Assembly: GCA_025363755.1 (NCBI GenBank)
Contig: JANYLQ010000044.1
Coordinates: forward strand, 17,406-81,405
Reading direction: 5' to 3'
Length of the DNA: 64,000 nucleotides
Source: Hyphomicrobiales bacterium
GTDB lineage: Bacteria; Pseudomonadota; Alphaproteobacteria; Rhizobiales; Aestuariivirgaceae
Position 1 is the first letter of the stretch, and each line of letters opens with the position of its first letter. The notes beneath the pieces were generated by a model. It saw only the letters and a program-made list of their open reading frames with translations, was not told where the DNA came from and searched no databases. The position numbers were made by a program, and so were the translations under genes. Shown here one piece after another: positions 27,577 to 42,484 of this stretch.

Positions 27577-30048
27577 ATGAATTTAAAAGCTGAAAAAGTG
27601 AAGCCGGTCGAAACAGTATTGTCGCCAGATGTCGAAAAACTGCGCGGTCAAATTTTGGCGAAGCTCAACTACTCCATTGGTAAAGATGTTACCGTTGCCA
27701 AACATCATGATTGGCTGAACGCGACAATCTTAACGTTGCGTGACCGGATTATCGATCGATGGATGGAGTCGACGCGCGAAGCTTATGTGGCCAAGGCCAA
27801 GCGGGTTTATTATCTTTCGCTCGAATTTTTGATCGGTCGCTTGTTGCGCGATGCTTTGAGCAATCTTGATCTGACGAAAAATTTTGAAGAAGCACTCGCG
27901 AGTTTTGATGTTGATTTGAATTTGACAGAAGCGCTGGAGCCTGACGCAGCACTGGGCAATGGTGGGCTTGGACGTTTGGCAGCGTGCTTTATGGAAAGTA
28001 TGGCCAGCCTTGGCATTCCTGCTTATGGCTACGGCATACGTTATAACCACGGTCTGTTTCGTCAGATGATTTCGAATGGCTGGCAGATTGAACTGCCGGA
28101 AGATTGGTTAGAGAACGGCAACCCGTGGGAATTTCCCCGCCGCGAAGCTGCTTACCGCATTGGTTTTGGCGGTTCAGTTTCATCAGAGGCAGTGAGAAAT
28201 GGTTTACCCCATGCAAATTGGCAACCCGGTGAAATTATCTTAGCCACGGCCTTTGACACACCAATGGTGGGTTGGCGCGGCAAGCGGGTAAATACGCTTC
28301 GGCTTTGGTCGGCGCGGGCGATTGATCCTATTCGTTTAGAGGCGTTCAACACGGGTGACTTTACGGCTGCACTTGCCAGCTCTACACGTGCTGATACGAT
28401 TACCCGGGTTCTCTATCCATCAGACTCATCAGAAGCGGGACAAGAGCTTCGTTTGCGACAAGAATATTTTTTCACCTCGGCTTCTTTGCAAGATATTATT
28501 CGCAGGCATTTGCAACAATATCCGGATCTCACGAATCTGGCTGATAAGGTTGCTGTGCAAATCAACGATACGCACCCGGCAATCGCAGTTGCAGAATTGA
28601 TGCGCTTGTTGGTGGATGTTCACAATCTGCCATGGGAGCGGGCCTGGACGACCACGCAGGCCGTAATGTCATACACCAATCATACCCTGCTTCCTGAGGC
28701 ACTAGAAAGCTGGCCTCTTCCATTGTTCGAAAAATTATTGCCACGCCATCTCAATATGATCTACGCGATTAATGATCAATTGATTGTGCGGGCGCGCAAT
28801 TTGAAAACCAATGCATCGGCTGAATTTATATCATCTGTTTCCTTGATTGATGAGCATGGATCAAAACGCGTGCGCATGGGGCAATTGGCTTTTGCCGGAT
28901 CGCATAGCGTTAATGGCGTTTCAGCACTTCATACTAGCTTGATGAAAGAAAGTGTGTTCCACGATCTTAATCTCTTGTACCCCGGTCGCATCAATAATAA
29001 AACCAACGGCATTACGCCGCGACGTTGGTTGCATGGTGTCAACCCTGAGCTTTCGGCATTGCTCGCGGATGCAGCGGGCAAAGAGTCTTTAGATAATGCC
29101 GAACTGATTGTTCGCGCTGCGCCAAAATCTGGTGAGAAGCAGTTTGTTGAAAAATTTGTCGCAATCAAATTGCGCAACAAAGCAGCTCTCTCCAATCTCA
29201 TCTTGTCGCGCATGGATGTGAAAGTTGATCCACAGGCGATGTTTGACGTGCAGGTGAAACGTATTCATGAATATAAGCGCCAGCTGTTGAATATTCTGGA
29301 AACGATCGCGCATTACCAAGCGATCAAAGCTAATCCGAAAGCCACTTGGGCACCACGCGTTAAGATTTTTGCCGGCAAGGCGGCGGCGAGTTATTTCCAG
29401 GCCAAGTTGATTATCAAACTGATCAATGACGTTGGGCAGATTGTGAATAATGATAAGTCTGTTGGTGATAAATTGAAGGTGGTGTTTCTGCCAAACTATA
29501 ATGTGAGCATGGCAGAAGTGATCGTCCCGGCCACTGATTTGTCAGAACAAATTTCAACCGCTGGCATGGAAGCATCAGGCACTGGGAATATGAAGTTTGC
29601 GCTGAACGGTGCGCTTACGATTGGTACGCTGGATGGGGCCAATGTCGAAATGCGCGAGCATGTAGGCGCTGATAATATTTTCATTTTCGGTCTGACTGCT
29701 GCGCAGGTGGAAGCCAAACGCCGCGCGCGGGTCGATGGCCATGCTGTTGTCGAATCGTCACCAGCGCTTCGGGGTGTTTTGCAAGCTTTGGGGCAGGGTG
29801 ATTTTTCTGGTGGCGACACAAACCTTTATCAGCCGATTATCAATTCCATATACAATGGCGATTATTTTATGGTCGGTTCAGATTTTGATGATTACGCATT
29901 GTCCCAAGACAAAGTCTCCAAACTTTGGGGCAATCAGAAAGACTGGACGTATCAGGCGATTCAGAATACGCTTCACATGGGCTGGTTCTCATCGGATCGT
30001 ACGATCAGGGAATATGCCAAGGAAATATGGAATGTACCCGTCATATAA
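27577..30048 (+). CDS. glgP: Glycogen/starch phosphorylase
   Basis: VYYLSLEFLIGRLL, DAALGNGGLGRLAACFMESMA, EASGTGNMKFALNGALTIGTLDGANVE. The track start (TTG 27568) is replaced by ATG at 27577. Confidence 0.96.
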   Translation: MNLKAEKVKPVETVLSPDVEKLRGQILAKLNYSIGKDVTVAKHHDWLNATILTLRDRIIDRWMESTREAYVAKAKRVYYLSLEFLIGRLLRDALSNLDLTKNFEEALASFDVDLNLTEALEPDAALGNGGLGRLAACFMESMASLGIPAYGYGIRYNHGLFRQMISNGWQIELPEDWLENGNPWEFPRREAAYRIGFGGSVSSEAVRNGLPHANWQPGEIILATAFDTPMVGWRGKRVNTLRLWSARAIDPIRLEAFNTGDFTAALASSTRADTITRVLYPSDSSEAGQELRLRQEYFFTSASLQDIIRRHLQQYPDLTNLADKVAVQINDTHPAIAVAELMRLLVDVHNLPWERAWTTTQAVMSYTNHTLLPEALESWPLPLFEKLLPRHLNMIYAINDQLIVRARNLKTNASAEFISSVSLIDEHGSKRVRMGQLAFAGSHSVNGVSALHTSLMKESVFHDLNLLYPGRINNKTNGITPRRWLHGVNPELSALLADAAGKESLDNAELIVRAAPKSGEKQFVEKFVAIKLRNKAALSNLILSRMDVKVDPQAMFDVQVKRIHEYKRQLLNILETIAHYQAIKANPKATWAPRVKIFAGKAAASYFQAKLIIKLINDVGQIVNNDKSVGDKLKVVFLPNYNVSMAEVIVPATDLSEQISTAGMEASGTGNMKFALNGALTIGTLDGANVEMREHVGADNIFIFGLTAAQVEAKRRARVDGHAVVESSPALRGVLQALGQGDFSGGDTNLYQPIINSIYNGDYFMVGSDFDDYALSQDKVSKLWGNQKDWTYQAIQNTLHMGWFSSDRTIREYAKEIWNVPVI

Positions 30049-30071
30049 GGCGGGACAGAAAGTGAAACGGA

Positions 30072-32267
30072 ATGGCCGAACCGAAGTGGAAAACTAGCGG
30101 CCCTGAAATCGAAGCCATTGTTAATGGCAGGCATGCTGATCCATTTAAAATTTTGGGTTTGCATACATCTGGCAAATCATGGATTGCGCGCGCTTTCATA
30201 CCTGGTGCTGAGAAAGTTGTCGCACAGAGCGCTGATGGCCAGAATTTAGGCGAACTGACCCGTCGCCATGATGCCGGGTTTTTTGAAGGCCAGATTAAAA
30301 CCACCAAAGCTCAAGTTTTGCAGTATGCATGTTCGAATGCTGGCGGCCAATGGATGGTCACCGACGCCTATTCCGTTGGCCCCGTGCTTGGGCCGCAAGA
30401 TGATTATTTCATGGCTGAGGGCAACCATTTGCGCCTCTATGACAAGCTTGGCGCACATCCTCTGAAAATGGACGGAATTGATGGCGTGCATTTTGCAGTT
30501 TGGGCCCCTAACGCCGAACGGGTTTCGGTGGTGGGTGATTTCAACGCGTGGGATGGCCGCCGCCATGTGATGCGCAAGCGCATGGATGTGGGGGTGTGGG
30601 AAATTTTTGTGCCCGCTGCCCATGAAGGCCAAGGTTATAAATATGAGTTGATCGATAAGGCGGGAAAACTTTTGCCGCTTAAATGTGATCCCTATGGTTT
30701 TGGCGCTGAGTTACGCCCGAATACGGCCTCACGCGTTACGCGCACCGATAATTTTCAATGGTCGGATAGTGATTATTTGAAAGCCCGCATTGCGCCCGAC
30801 AGAAGACGCATGCCAATTTCAATCTATGAAGTGCATCTTGGTTCATGGCGCAAAAAGAATGGTGATTTGTTTTTGAGCTATGATGAGTTGGCCGATCAGT
30901 TGATTGGCTATGTGAAGGATTTGGGCTTTACGCATATTGAGCTTTTACCGATCAGTGAGCATCCTTATGATCCGTCATGGGGTTATCAACCCACTGGACT
31001 ATTTGCGCCGACATCGCGCTTTGGTGATCCCCATGGGTTTGCGCGGTTTGTGGATAAAGCGCACGGGGCTGGTATTGGTGTTATCCTTGATTGGGTGCCC
31101 GCGCATTTTCCGACCGATGAGCATGGCCTTTCGAAGTTTGATGGTACGGCGCTTTATGAACATGCCGATCCGCGCCAAGGTTTCCATCCCGATTGGAACA
31201 CAGCGATATTCAATTTCGGCCGCAAGGAAGTGATTAGTTTCCTTTTGAACAATGCTTTGTTCTGGTTGGAGCGTTATCATCTCGATGGGCTGCGCGTTGA
31301 TGCTGTGGCTTCGATGCTTTATCTGGATTATTCGCGCAAAGAGGGCGAGTGGATTCCGAACCAATATGGTGGCCGTGAGAATTTGGAAGCGATTTCGTTT
31401 CTGCAACGCATGAACCATGAGACCTACGGTCAACACCCGGGGATCATGACCATCGCTGAGGAATCAACTGCATTCCCAGGTGTTTCCAAGCCAACGAGTA
31501 CGGGCGGTCTTGGATTTGGCTTTAAATGGAACATGGGGTTTATGCATGACACGCTGCAATATTTTCAGCGCGAAGGCATTCACCGCAAACACCACCACAA
31601 TGATCTGACATTTGGTTTGCTTTACGCGTTTTCGGAAAATTTTGTATTGCCGCTTTCGCATGACGAAGTGGTGCATGGCAAAGGCTCGCTTCTCAATAAA
31701 ATGGCGGGTGATGATTGGCAGAAATTTGCAACACTTCGTGCCTATTTTGGATTTATGTGGGGTTATCCAGGCAAGAAGCTGTTGTTCATGGGCCAAGAGA
31801 TGGCGCCTTGGACGGAATGGAACGCTGCCAAAAGTTTGGATTGGCATTTGCTGCAACACCAGCCGCACCGGGGCATGCAATCAACGGTTCGCGATTTGAA
31901 CAATATTTATAAATCAATGCCAGCTCTTCATGCCCGTGATTGCGAAGGCGAAGGATTTGAATGGTTAATTGCCGATGACGCCGAAAATTCGGTGTTTGCC
32001 TGGGTGCGCCATTCTGGTGATGGCAAGCAACCTGTTGTGGTGGTTTCGAATTTCACATCGGTTTTGCGTGAGAATTACATACTGCCCTTGCCAAAATCAG
32101 GAATCTGGCGTGAAGTATTCAACAGTGATGCAGAACAATATTGGGGGTCAGGCAAAGGCAATATGGGGCGCATAGAAGCATTGGGTGGCCCGTCACACGG
32201 CAAACCCGCCAGTGCTCGGATAACGCTTCCGCCTTTAGCCACTTTGTATTTTGCTGCAGAGGAATAA
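30072..32267 (+). CDS. glgB: 1,4-alpha-glucan branching enzyme
   Basis: [80 protein letters not shown]. Confidence 0.96.
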   Translation: MAEPKWKTSGPEIEAIVNGRHADPFKILGLHTSGKSWIARAFIPGAEKVVAQSADGQNLGELTRRHDAGFFEGQIKTTKAQVLQYACSNAGGQWMVTDAYSVGPVLGPQDDYFMAEGNHLRLYDKLGAHPLKMDGIDGVHFAVWAPNAERVSVVGDFNAWDGRRHVMRKRMDVGVWEIFVPAAHEGQGYKYELIDKAGKLLPLKCDPYGFGAELRPNTASRVTRTDNFQWSDSDYLKARIAPDRRRMPISIYEVHLGSWRKKNGDLFLSYDELADQLIGYVKDLGFTHIELLPISEHPYDPSWGYQPTGLFAPTSRFGDPHGFARFVDKAHGAGIGVILDWVPAHFPTDEHGLSKFDGTALYEHADPRQGFHPDWNTAIFNFGRKEVISFLLNNALFWLERYHLDGLRVDAVASMLYLDYSRKEGEWIPNQYGGRENLEAISFLQRMNHETYGQHPGIMTIAEESTAFPGVSKPTSTGGLGFGFKWNMGFMHDTLQYFQREGIHRKHHHNDLTFGLLYAFSENFVLPLSHDEVVHGKGSLLNKMAGDDWQKFATLRAYFGFMWGYPGKKLLFMGQEMAPWTEWNAAKSLDWHLLQHQPHRGMQSTVRDLNNIYKSMPALHARDCEGEGFEWLIADDAENSVFAWVRHSGDGKQPVVVVSNFTSVLRENYILPLPKSGIWREVFNSDAEQYWGSGKGNMGRIEALGGPSHGKPASARITLPPLATLYFAAEE

Positions 32268-32299
32268 TAAAAAGTAACGCTAGATTGGGAGAAACAGCA

Positions 32300-33564
32300 A
32301 TGACCGAACCGACAAGAAAATCAGGCCCGCTGGCGCGCGATTCAATGGCATATGTTTTGGCAGGTGGCCGAGGCAGCAGGCTACTCGAGCTCACTGACAG
32401 GCGTGCCAAACCCGCTGTGCCGTTTGGCGGAAAATCGCGCATTATCGATTTTGCTTTATCCAACGCCCTCAATTCAGGCATCCGCCGCATCGGTGTGGCC
32501 ACGCAATATAAAGCCCATAGCTTGATCCGTCATTTGCAGCGCGGCTGGAACTTCTTCCGCAATGAGCGCAACGAAGGTTTTGATATTCTCCCCGCCAGCC
32601 AACGCGTTTCAGAAGATCAGTGGTATGCAGGCACAGCTGACGCGGTTTATCAAAATATTGATATCATCGAGAGCTATAATCCAAAATACATCGTCATTCT
32701 TGCAGGCGATCATATCTACAAAATGGATTATGAGCCGATGCTGCAGCAGCATGTCGACCAAGCTGCCGACGTGACTATTGGTTGTCTTGAAGTTCCGCGC
32801 ATGGAAGCCGTTGGGTTTGGCGTTATGCATGTCGATGACAAAGACAGGATTGTTGCATTTGTTGAAAAGCCTAAGGATCCGCCGGCTATCCCTGGCCAAC
32901 CTGATATGGCACTGGCTTCGATGGGGATTTATGTTTTTGAAACAAAGTTCTTGATCGATCTTTTGAAGAAAGATGCAGCGGATCCCAATTCATCGCGCGA
33001 TTTTGGTAAAGATATTATTCCAAGTGTAGTGAGCGGTGGTAAGGCCGTTGCGCACCGATTTACAAAATCATGTGTGCGTTCGCCCCTGGAGAAAACCTCT
33101 TATTGGCGCGATGTGGGAACCATTGATGCCTATTGGGAAGCCAATGTCGATCTGACTGACACGCTGCCTTTGCTTGATCTCTATGATCAGGATTGGCCGA
33201 TTTGGACCTATGGTGAAGTCACACCACCAGCAAAATTCGTGCATGATATTGATGGCAGACGCGGTCAGGCTGTCTCTTCACTTGTGTCAGGCGGTTGCAT
33301 TGTTTCAGGTGGTTCGATCAAGCGCACATTGCTGTTTACTGGTGTAAGAGTGAATTCATTTTCAGCGTTGGATGAAGCCGTGGTGTTGCCGCGCGTCTTC
33401 GTCAGCCGCAATGCGCGACTGAGCAAGGTGGTGATTGATAGCGATGTGGTGATTCCTGAAGGTCTTGTTGTTGGCGAGGATCCAATTCTCGATGCCAAAC
33501 GTTTCCGGCGCAGCGAAGGTGGTGTTTGCCTGATCACCCAACCGATGATTGATCGTCTTTCCTG

Positions 33565-33565
<1 letters not shown>
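32300..33565 (+). CDS. glgC: Glucose-1-phosphate adenylyltransferase
   Basis: [46 protein letters not shown] at 32300 preferred over the track start inside glgB. Confidence 0.96.
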
Positions 33566-36601
<3,036 letters not shown>

Positions 36602-36602
<1 letters not shown>

Positions 36603-38509
36603 TGAAATCAGAAATCCATAATGCCACAGCTTCACCGCTGGGTGTCATACTTTTGCCGGGTGGCGCCAATGTCGCCGTATGGTCGGCCCACGCCACTCAT
36701 ATTTCTTTTTGTGTCTTTGACGCAAACGACAATGAGGTCTCGTGCACGCCGCTGGCTGGGCGTCAGAATGATGTGCATTTTGCTTTTATTGATGGTGTTA
36801 AAGCGGGAACAAAATATGGCCTGCGCGCCGAAGGGCCGTGGCAACCAGAGGCCGGATTGTTGTTTGATCAGAGTAAAGTTTTGCTTGATCCTTATGCAAA
36901 ACAGATAGATCGCGCTTTCACATATGATGCGCGGCTGGGTGAGAAAGGTTTCGATAGTGCAGCTCTTATTCCAAAAGCTGTTGTGTTGGATGAACTTCAG
37001 GATTTACCGTTGCGGCATTTACATGAGCCGAGGTTTATTTACGAGCTGCAAGTTAAGTCATTTACAAAATTGCATCCTGAAGTTCCTGAACACCAGCGCG
37101 GCACTGTTTCGGCGCTGGCGCATCCAAGCGTCATTTCGCACTTGAAGAAAATCGGTGTTGATACAATTGAGTTGATGCCAATTACCGCGTGGATTGATGA
37201 GCGCCACCTCAGACCATTGGGACTTTCCAATGCTTGGGGTTATAACCCGGTTTCATTCTTTGCGCTTGATCCGCAGCTGGCACCAGGCGGTATTCCTGAA
37301 TTGAGGAATACTGTTGCGGCTCTCCACGCAGAAGGTTTCAATGTTACTCTCGATTTGGTCTTCAACCACTCTGGCGAGAGCGATGTGTTTGGCCCAACGC
37401 TTTCATTCAGGGGTTTGGATAACTGCAGCTATTATCGCTACATTAATGGTCAATTGATCAATGATACGGGGTGTGGAAATACATTCGCGCTTGATCGCCC
37501 GCATATGGTTCAAATGGTGGTAGATAGTCTGCGCCATTGGGTCTTGAAATGTGGCATTGATGGTTTCAGGTTTGATCTTGCGACGATCATGGGGCGGCGT
37601 GACGATGGCTTTGACTCATACGCCCCTCTGTTGCTGGCCATTGAAAGCGATCCTGTGTTGTCGACACGCATCATGATAGCAGAACCATGGGATGTGGGGC
37701 CGGGGGGTTATCAACTCGGCAATTTTCCGCCGCGGTGGCTTGAGTGGAATGACAGGTATCGTGACGATGTGCGTCGGTTTTGGCGCGGCGATGCGAATAG
37801 CACAAATAGTATGGCTACTCGGATAACAGGCTCATCTGATGTATTCCAGCGCAAGAACCGCGTGACGAAGTCGGTGAATTTTCTGAGTGCTCATGACGGG
37901 TTTACTTTGCGCGATGTGACGCAATTTCGTGTGAAAGATAATTTTGCCAATGGCGAAAATAATCGTGATGGCAAAAGCGATGAAGTGACGTGCGTTGGGC
38001 GTGATATTCGCGCTCTGCTTGCCACACTGTTTTTGTCACGTGGGGTTATTATGCTAACTGCAGGCGATGAATTTGGGCGCACGCAGAAAGGCAACAATAA
38101 TGCCTATGCGCAAGATAATGAAATCACTTGGCTCGATTGGAAAAATGCTGATCAAGCTTTAATCAACTATGTTAGCACATTAGCTGGACTTCGGAAAGCT
38201 ATACCGATGTTTGTTGACCCGGTGTTCTTGTCGGCAAATCCAACGGGGAGTGAAGTCAAATCCTTCTGGTTTGGTGCAGATGGTAAGCCTTTTGACTGGA
38301 GTGACGGACCGCAAGATTTTCTAGGTTTGATGTTGAGTAACAATGAAAAGCGCGTGGCGCTGGTTATCAACAGAGCTGAAAATCTGTTGCAGTTTCCTCT
38401 CATGGCGCAGACGGGGCATCGGTGGCTCGTCCAATTTGACAGTGCATCTCCCGTAGTAAAATCCGTTGGTTCAGTCTCGGTTTTTGAGGAGTTAGTCAAA
38501 TTAAAATGA
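36602..38509 (+). CDS. glgX: Glycogen debranching enzyme GlgX
   Basis: Isoamylase-type motifs: VTLDLVFNHSGESD, IDGFRFDLATIMGR, IMIAEPWDVGPGGYQLGNFPPRWLEWNDRYRDDVRRFW. Confidence 0.95.
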
Positions 38510-39954
38510 CGCTTCTGGAAATTGCACAAGCGCGTCTGCGGGATCCAGACTCAATTTTTATTGAATGCGATGATGGGCGGATTTTTACTTATGGCCAATT
38601 TTGGCATTTGGCGGGGCAATTTGCGCAGGCGCTGGTTTCAGAAGGTGCAAAGCCTGGTGATCGAATTGCAGTGCAAGTTGAAAAATCGGTTGAAGCTATT
38701 GCTCTTTTTTATGCTTGTGTTCGCAGTGGTCTGGTTTTTCTGCCGATGAACACGGCTTACACGGCAAATGAGATTTCGTATTTTTTGGGTGATGCCGAGC
38801 CTTCGATCTTCATCATATCGCCCGAAAAACCCCAACCTACAGGCATTAGGGTTTTGACTCTGGATGATGTTGGCGGAGGAACTTTGATTGATGCTGCCCG
38901 CCAGACCGCAGGTGTGTTTGAAGATATAGCCGATGATGCTGAGAGGATGGCTGCTATTCTTTATACGTCTGGCACCACTGGCAAATCTAAGGGAGCGATA
39001 TTGAGCGTTGGCAATTTTGCCAGCAATGCCCATGCATTGGCGCAGCTTTGGCAATTCACGCCGCAAGATAGATTGATTCACGCGCTTCCAGTTTATCACA
39101 CGCATGGTTTGTTTGTGGCAACGAACACGGTGTTTGCATCAGGTGGACGGTTGCTGTTTCGGCGCAAGTTTGAAGTTGAGGATATCATGCGCGTCTTGCC
39201 TCAAGCGACAGCATTGATGGGGGTTCCCACTTTTTATACACGGCTGTTGCAGAACAAGGGTCTGACGCGGGATGCGACGAAACACATGCGGCTTTTTGTT
39301 TCTGGCTCTGCGCCATTGCTCGCTGAAACGCATAAGGAATTTTTTGAACGAACGGGCCATGCGGTCTTGGAACGTTATGGCATGACGGAAACCAATATGA
39401 ACACTTCGAACCCTTACGCGGGTGAACGCCGCGCGGGGACTGTGGGGATGGCTTTGCCCGAAACTGATGTGCGTGTGCGCGAAGGTGGCATTGAGGTTAA
39501 GGGGCCGAATGTGTTTAAGGGCTATTGGCGCAATCCTGAAAAGACCAGAGCTGAATTCACTGACGATGGATATTTTATGACGGGTGATCTCGGTCATTTT
39601 GACGAAAAGGGTTATCTCGTCATTTCGGGCCGTGCCAAGGATTTGATCATTACAGGCGGGTTCAATGTTTATCCCAAAGAGGTTGAAGAGCTGATTGATG
39701 CTATGCCCGGTGTTTTGGAATCGGCGGTTATTGGTTTGCCAGACTCTGATTTTGGTGAGACCGTGACGGCGGTTGTGGTTTTGAAAACGGGTGCATCACT
39801 GGCAAGTGCAGACATCATTTTATCGCTCAAACTCAATCTCGCCAGCTTTAAATGCCCCAAGCGCATCATTATTGTGGACGAGTTACCGCGCAATGCGATG
39901 GGCAAGGTTCAGAAGAATGTTTTACGGCAGACTTATGGTGTGCGGCCTGTATGA
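38506..39954 (+). CDS. AMP-binding acyl-CoA synthetase, malonyl-CoA synthetase (MatB)-like
   Basis: AAILYTSGTTGKSKGAILSVGN, ERYGMTETNMNTSNPYAGERRAGTVGMALPE, GYFMTGDLGHFDEKGYLVISGRAKDLIITGGFNVYPKEVEE; 4-bp overlap with glgX. Confidence 0.85.
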   Translation: MTLLEIAQARLRDPDSIFIECDDGRIFTYGQFWHLAGQFAQALVSEGAKPGDRIAVQVEKSVEAIALFYACVRSGLVFLPMNTAYTANEISYFLGDAEPSIFIISPEKPQPTGIRVLTLDDVGGGTLIDAARQTAGVFEDIADDAERMAAILYTSGTTGKSKGAILSVGNFASNAHALAQLWQFTPQDRLIHALPVYHTHGLFVATNTVFASGGRLLFRRKFEVEDIMRVLPQATALMGVPTFYTRLLQNKGLTRDATKHMRLFVSGSAPLLAETHKEFFERTGHAVLERYGMTETNMNTSNPYAGERRAGTVGMALPETDVRVREGGIEVKGPNVFKGYWRNPEKTRAEFTDDGYFMTGDLGHFDEKGYLVISGRAKDLIITGGFNVYPKEVEELIDAMPGVLESAVIGLPDSDFGETVTAVVVLKTGASLASADIILSLKLNLASFKCPKRIIIVDELPRNAMGKVQKNVLRQTYGVRPV

Positions 39955-40148
39955 AGGCCGATGAGGTTCAGCAAGTGGATGCCTGCAAATACGGCTAGTG
40001 CGCCGCCAATGAGCAGGACGAGGGTTGTGGGGAAGAGGCGGGGGTTAAGTTCTTGCTTGGGGCGCTTTTCTAACCAAACCATAGATCCGCCGAGGGCTGC
40101 ACCCAGTCCAAAAACGCTTAAAGTAAGCCAAAATTCAGTATTCCACAT
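39933..40148 (-). CDS. Small hydrophobic (membrane) protein of unknown function
   Basis: MWNTEFWLTLSVFGLGAALGGSMVWLEKRPKQELNPRLFPTTLVLLIGGALAVFAGIHLLNLIG; two hydrophobic segments separated by a basic loop. Confidence 0.6.
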   Translation of the reverse strand: MWNTEFWLTLSVFGLGAALGGSMVWLEKRPKQELNPRLFPTTLVLLIGGALAVFAGIHLLNLIGLHTGRTP

Positions 40149-40250
40149 TGTATTTGCTGCATATTTCAGATGGTTGACAGTGGGAAATCTCATGACTATG
40201 TTCCGCCCCGAAATCAAGGGCAGCTTATTGTCCGGTACTAGGTGAATATC

Positions 40251-40376
40251 ATGAAAGTTCGTAACTCACTCAAAGCATTGTTGAAACGCCACCGCGACAA
40301 CAAATTAATTCGCCGCAAGGGTCGGGTTTATATCATCAACAAAACGAATCCTCGTTTTAAGGCTCGTCAGGGCTAA
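40251..40376 (+). CDS. rpmJ: 50S ribosomal protein L36 (41 aa), absent from the supplied ORF track
   Basis: Translation: [41 protein letters not shown], stop at 40374-40376. Confidence 0.95.
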   Translation: MKVRNSLKALLKRHRDNKLIRRKGRVYIINKTNPRFKARQG

Positions 40377-40400
40377 CTTTCGTTCACGTTTATTTGTAAG

Positions 40401-40438
40401 CGCGCTGGGCACCACCCGGCGCGTTTGGCATTTATTTA
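40401..40438 (+). terminator. Probable rpmJ terminator
   Basis: CGCGCTGGG-CACCA-CCCGGCGCG stem (one wobble pair) followed by the T-rich TTTGGCATTTATTT. Confidence 0.65.
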
Positions 40439-40465
40439 TGCCGGAAAATGTGTCATCTTTGAAAA

Positions 40466-41017
40466 ATGCGCATTTTGACAGTGTTATCGGTTTTGTTGGC
40501 TCTAAGTTCGTCAGCATTTTCCGCCGGGGATAATCTCAAAAGAGACGATCAGCTGGATAAGCTGTTTGGCGATTTGCATCAGGCTAAGACATCACGCGAC
40601 CCAGATAAAATCATCGCCGATATTTGGCAGATTTGGGGCAGCAATGATTCTCCGACGGCAGAGCTTCTGATCCGCCAAGGCACTGCGGCGATGAATGCGC
40701 ATGAATTTGATGCGGCCGAAAAAACTTTCGTCCAGCTGATTGAAAGCTATCCTAATTATGCCGAAGGCTGGAACAAGCGCGCCACGCTTTATTTCATCAT
40801 GGGCCGTTACGATAATTCTCTAACTGATATTCAGCATGTGCTTGATTTAGAGCCACGGCATTTTGGGGCACTTGCAGGCAAGGCGGCAATCTTGCGCGCG
40901 CAAGGCCACACGCGCGAAGCCTTGGGCGTGTTGCGAGAGACACTGGCGATTAATCCTCATATGGCTTCGGTTCAGCAGTCGATTAAAGAGTTGGAAAAAG
41001 AGCAGCCGGATATCTGA
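40466..41017 (+). CDS. Secreted tetratricopeptide-repeat protein
   Basis: Signal-like N-terminus (MRILTVLSVLLALSSSAFSAGD); TPR-like helices (AEGWNKRATLYFIMGRYDNSLTDIQHVLDLEPRHFGALAGKAAILRAQGHTREAL). Confidence 0.85.
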   Translation: MRILTVLSVLLALSSSAFSAGDNLKRDDQLDKLFGDLHQAKTSRDPDKIIADIWQIWGSNDSPTAELLIRQGTAAMNAHEFDAAEKTFVQLIESYPNYAEGWNKRATLYFIMGRYDNSLTDIQHVLDLEPRHFGALAGKAAILRAQGHTREALGVLRETLAINPHMASVQQSIKELEKEQPDI

Positions 41018-41027
41018 GGTTCTTTAA

Positions 41028-41047
41028 AAGCCTTGAATCCAAGGCTT
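41028..41047. terminator. Bidirectional hairpin between convergent TPR gene and pyk
   Basis: Perfect 8-bp stem AAGCCTTG-AATC-CAAGGCTT between the stops of convergent genes. Confidence 0.65.
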
Positions 41048-41048
41048 A

Positions 41049-42482
41049 CTAAACGCCCTTGCCGCCCGGACCGACGGTGGCGATGCGCAGCATGTTGGTG
41101 GTGCCGGGCGCGCCAATAGGAACGCCTGCGGTGATGAGAATGCGTTCTCCAGATTTGGCGAAGCCTTCATCGAACGCGATCTTGCCCGCATTGGCGAACA
41201 TTTCATCTAATGATTTTGCATCTTCGACCAATACAGCATGGGTGCCCCATGTGAGTGCTAAGCGACGCGCTGTGTTGATGATCGGGGTAAGCGCAAGAAT
41301 GGGCATGAGAGGGCGTTCGCGCGCCACGCGGGCACCAGTGGAGCCTGAGCCCGTGTAGCAAACAATAGCGGGCACGTTGAGTGTTTCAGCAATTTGGCGG
41401 GCGGCGGCTGAAATTGCATCAGCGGCTGTAGCGCCTGGTTCGGCGCGTTGTGAATGAATGATGCTGCCATAATATTGATCATTCTCGGCAGACTGGGCGA
41501 TCTTATCCATGGTCTGCACGGTTTTTTCAGGCCAGGCACCAGAAGCACTTTCGGCAGATAGCATGACAGCATCAGCGCCTTCATAAACTGCTGTTGCCAC
41601 ATCTGAAACTTCAGCGCGGGTTGGAACAGGCTCAGTGATCATTGATTCAAGCATTTGTGTTGCCACAACCACGGGTTTGCCATATCGGCGGGCCATGCGG
41701 GTGATCTGCTTTTGACGAGCGGGAACCGTTTCGAGCGGAAGCTCAACGCCAAGATCGCCACGTGCCACCATCAGGCCGTCGGAAATTTTTAAAATCTCAT
41801 CGAGCACTGGAAGTGCGGATGGCTTTTCAATCTTGGCCATGACGCCAGCGCGACCCTTCACAAGGCGTTGGGCCTCAGCCACGTCTTCGGCGCGTTGCAC
41901 GAAGGACAGTGCGATCCAATCGACGCCCAAGCTTGCCGCTGCTTCTAAATCAGCGCGGTCTTTTTCGGTGAGCGCGGGGATAGCCAGCAAAGTATCTGGC
42001 AGGTTCACACCCTTGCGGTTGGACAGCATGCCGCCATAGATGATTTTGGTATCAAGGCGCGTAGGCGAAGCTTTGGTGATTTCTACACGCAAACGACCGT
42101 CATTCAAAAGTAAGCTGTCGCCTGCTTTGGCGCCCGCAAAAATTTCTGGATGGGGCAGGTATACGCGCGTTGCATCGCCCGGAGTAATGTCGGTATCAAA
42201 GGCAAAAGCCTCACCTGCAGTAAGTTTCACTTCCTTTTCAGCAAATGTGCCGATGCGGATTTTGGGGCCTTGCAGATCGGCGAGAATGCCAATCGGGCGC
42301 TTCACTTTTACTTCTACAGCGCGGATAAAACCGTGCAGCTGTTTTAACATCGCATGATCGGTGTGGCTCATATTGATGCGGAACACATCCACACCAGCAA
42401 TGAACAGTTTCTCGATCATCTCAAGTGAATTGGATGCCGGCCCCAGTGTTGCCAGGATTTTGACTTTACGTTTTCTATGCAA
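41049..42482 (-). CDS. pyk: Pyruvate kinase
   Basis: KVKILATLGPASNSLEMIEKLFIAGVDVFRINMSH; GVMAKIEKPSALPVLDEIL; MVARGDLGVELPLE. The TTG at 42482 (LHRKRKVKIL) is the most sensible start; the track start overlaps DUF1036. Confidence 0.93.
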   Translation of the reverse strand: MHRKRKVKILATLGPASNSLEMIEKLFIAGVDVFRINMSHTDHAMLKQLHGFIRAVEVKVKRPIGILADLQGPKIRIGTFAEKEVKLTAGEAFAFDTDITPGDATRVYLPHPEIFAGAKAGDSLLLNDGRLRVEITKASPTRLDTKIIYGGMLSNRKGVNLPDTLLAIPALTEKDRADLEAAASLGVDWIALSFVQRAEDVAEAQRLVKGRAGVMAKIEKPSALPVLDEILKISDGLMVARGDLGVELPLETVPARQKQITRMARRYGKPVVVATQMLESMITEPVPTRAEVSDVATAVYEGADAVMLSAESASGAWPEKTVQTMDKIAQSAENDQYYGSIIHSQRAEPGATAADAISAAARQIAETLNVPAIVCYTGSGSTGARVARERPLMPILALTPIINTARRLALTWGTHAVLVEDAKSLDEMFANAGKIAFDEGFAKSGERILITAGVPIGAPGTTNMLRIATVGPGGKGV

Positions 42483-42484
42483 AA

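Noticed and set aside
30999-31880. Antisense ORFs opposite glgB (145 and 138 aa)
   Set aside because: Mirror images of a strongly conserved coding region with no motif of their own.
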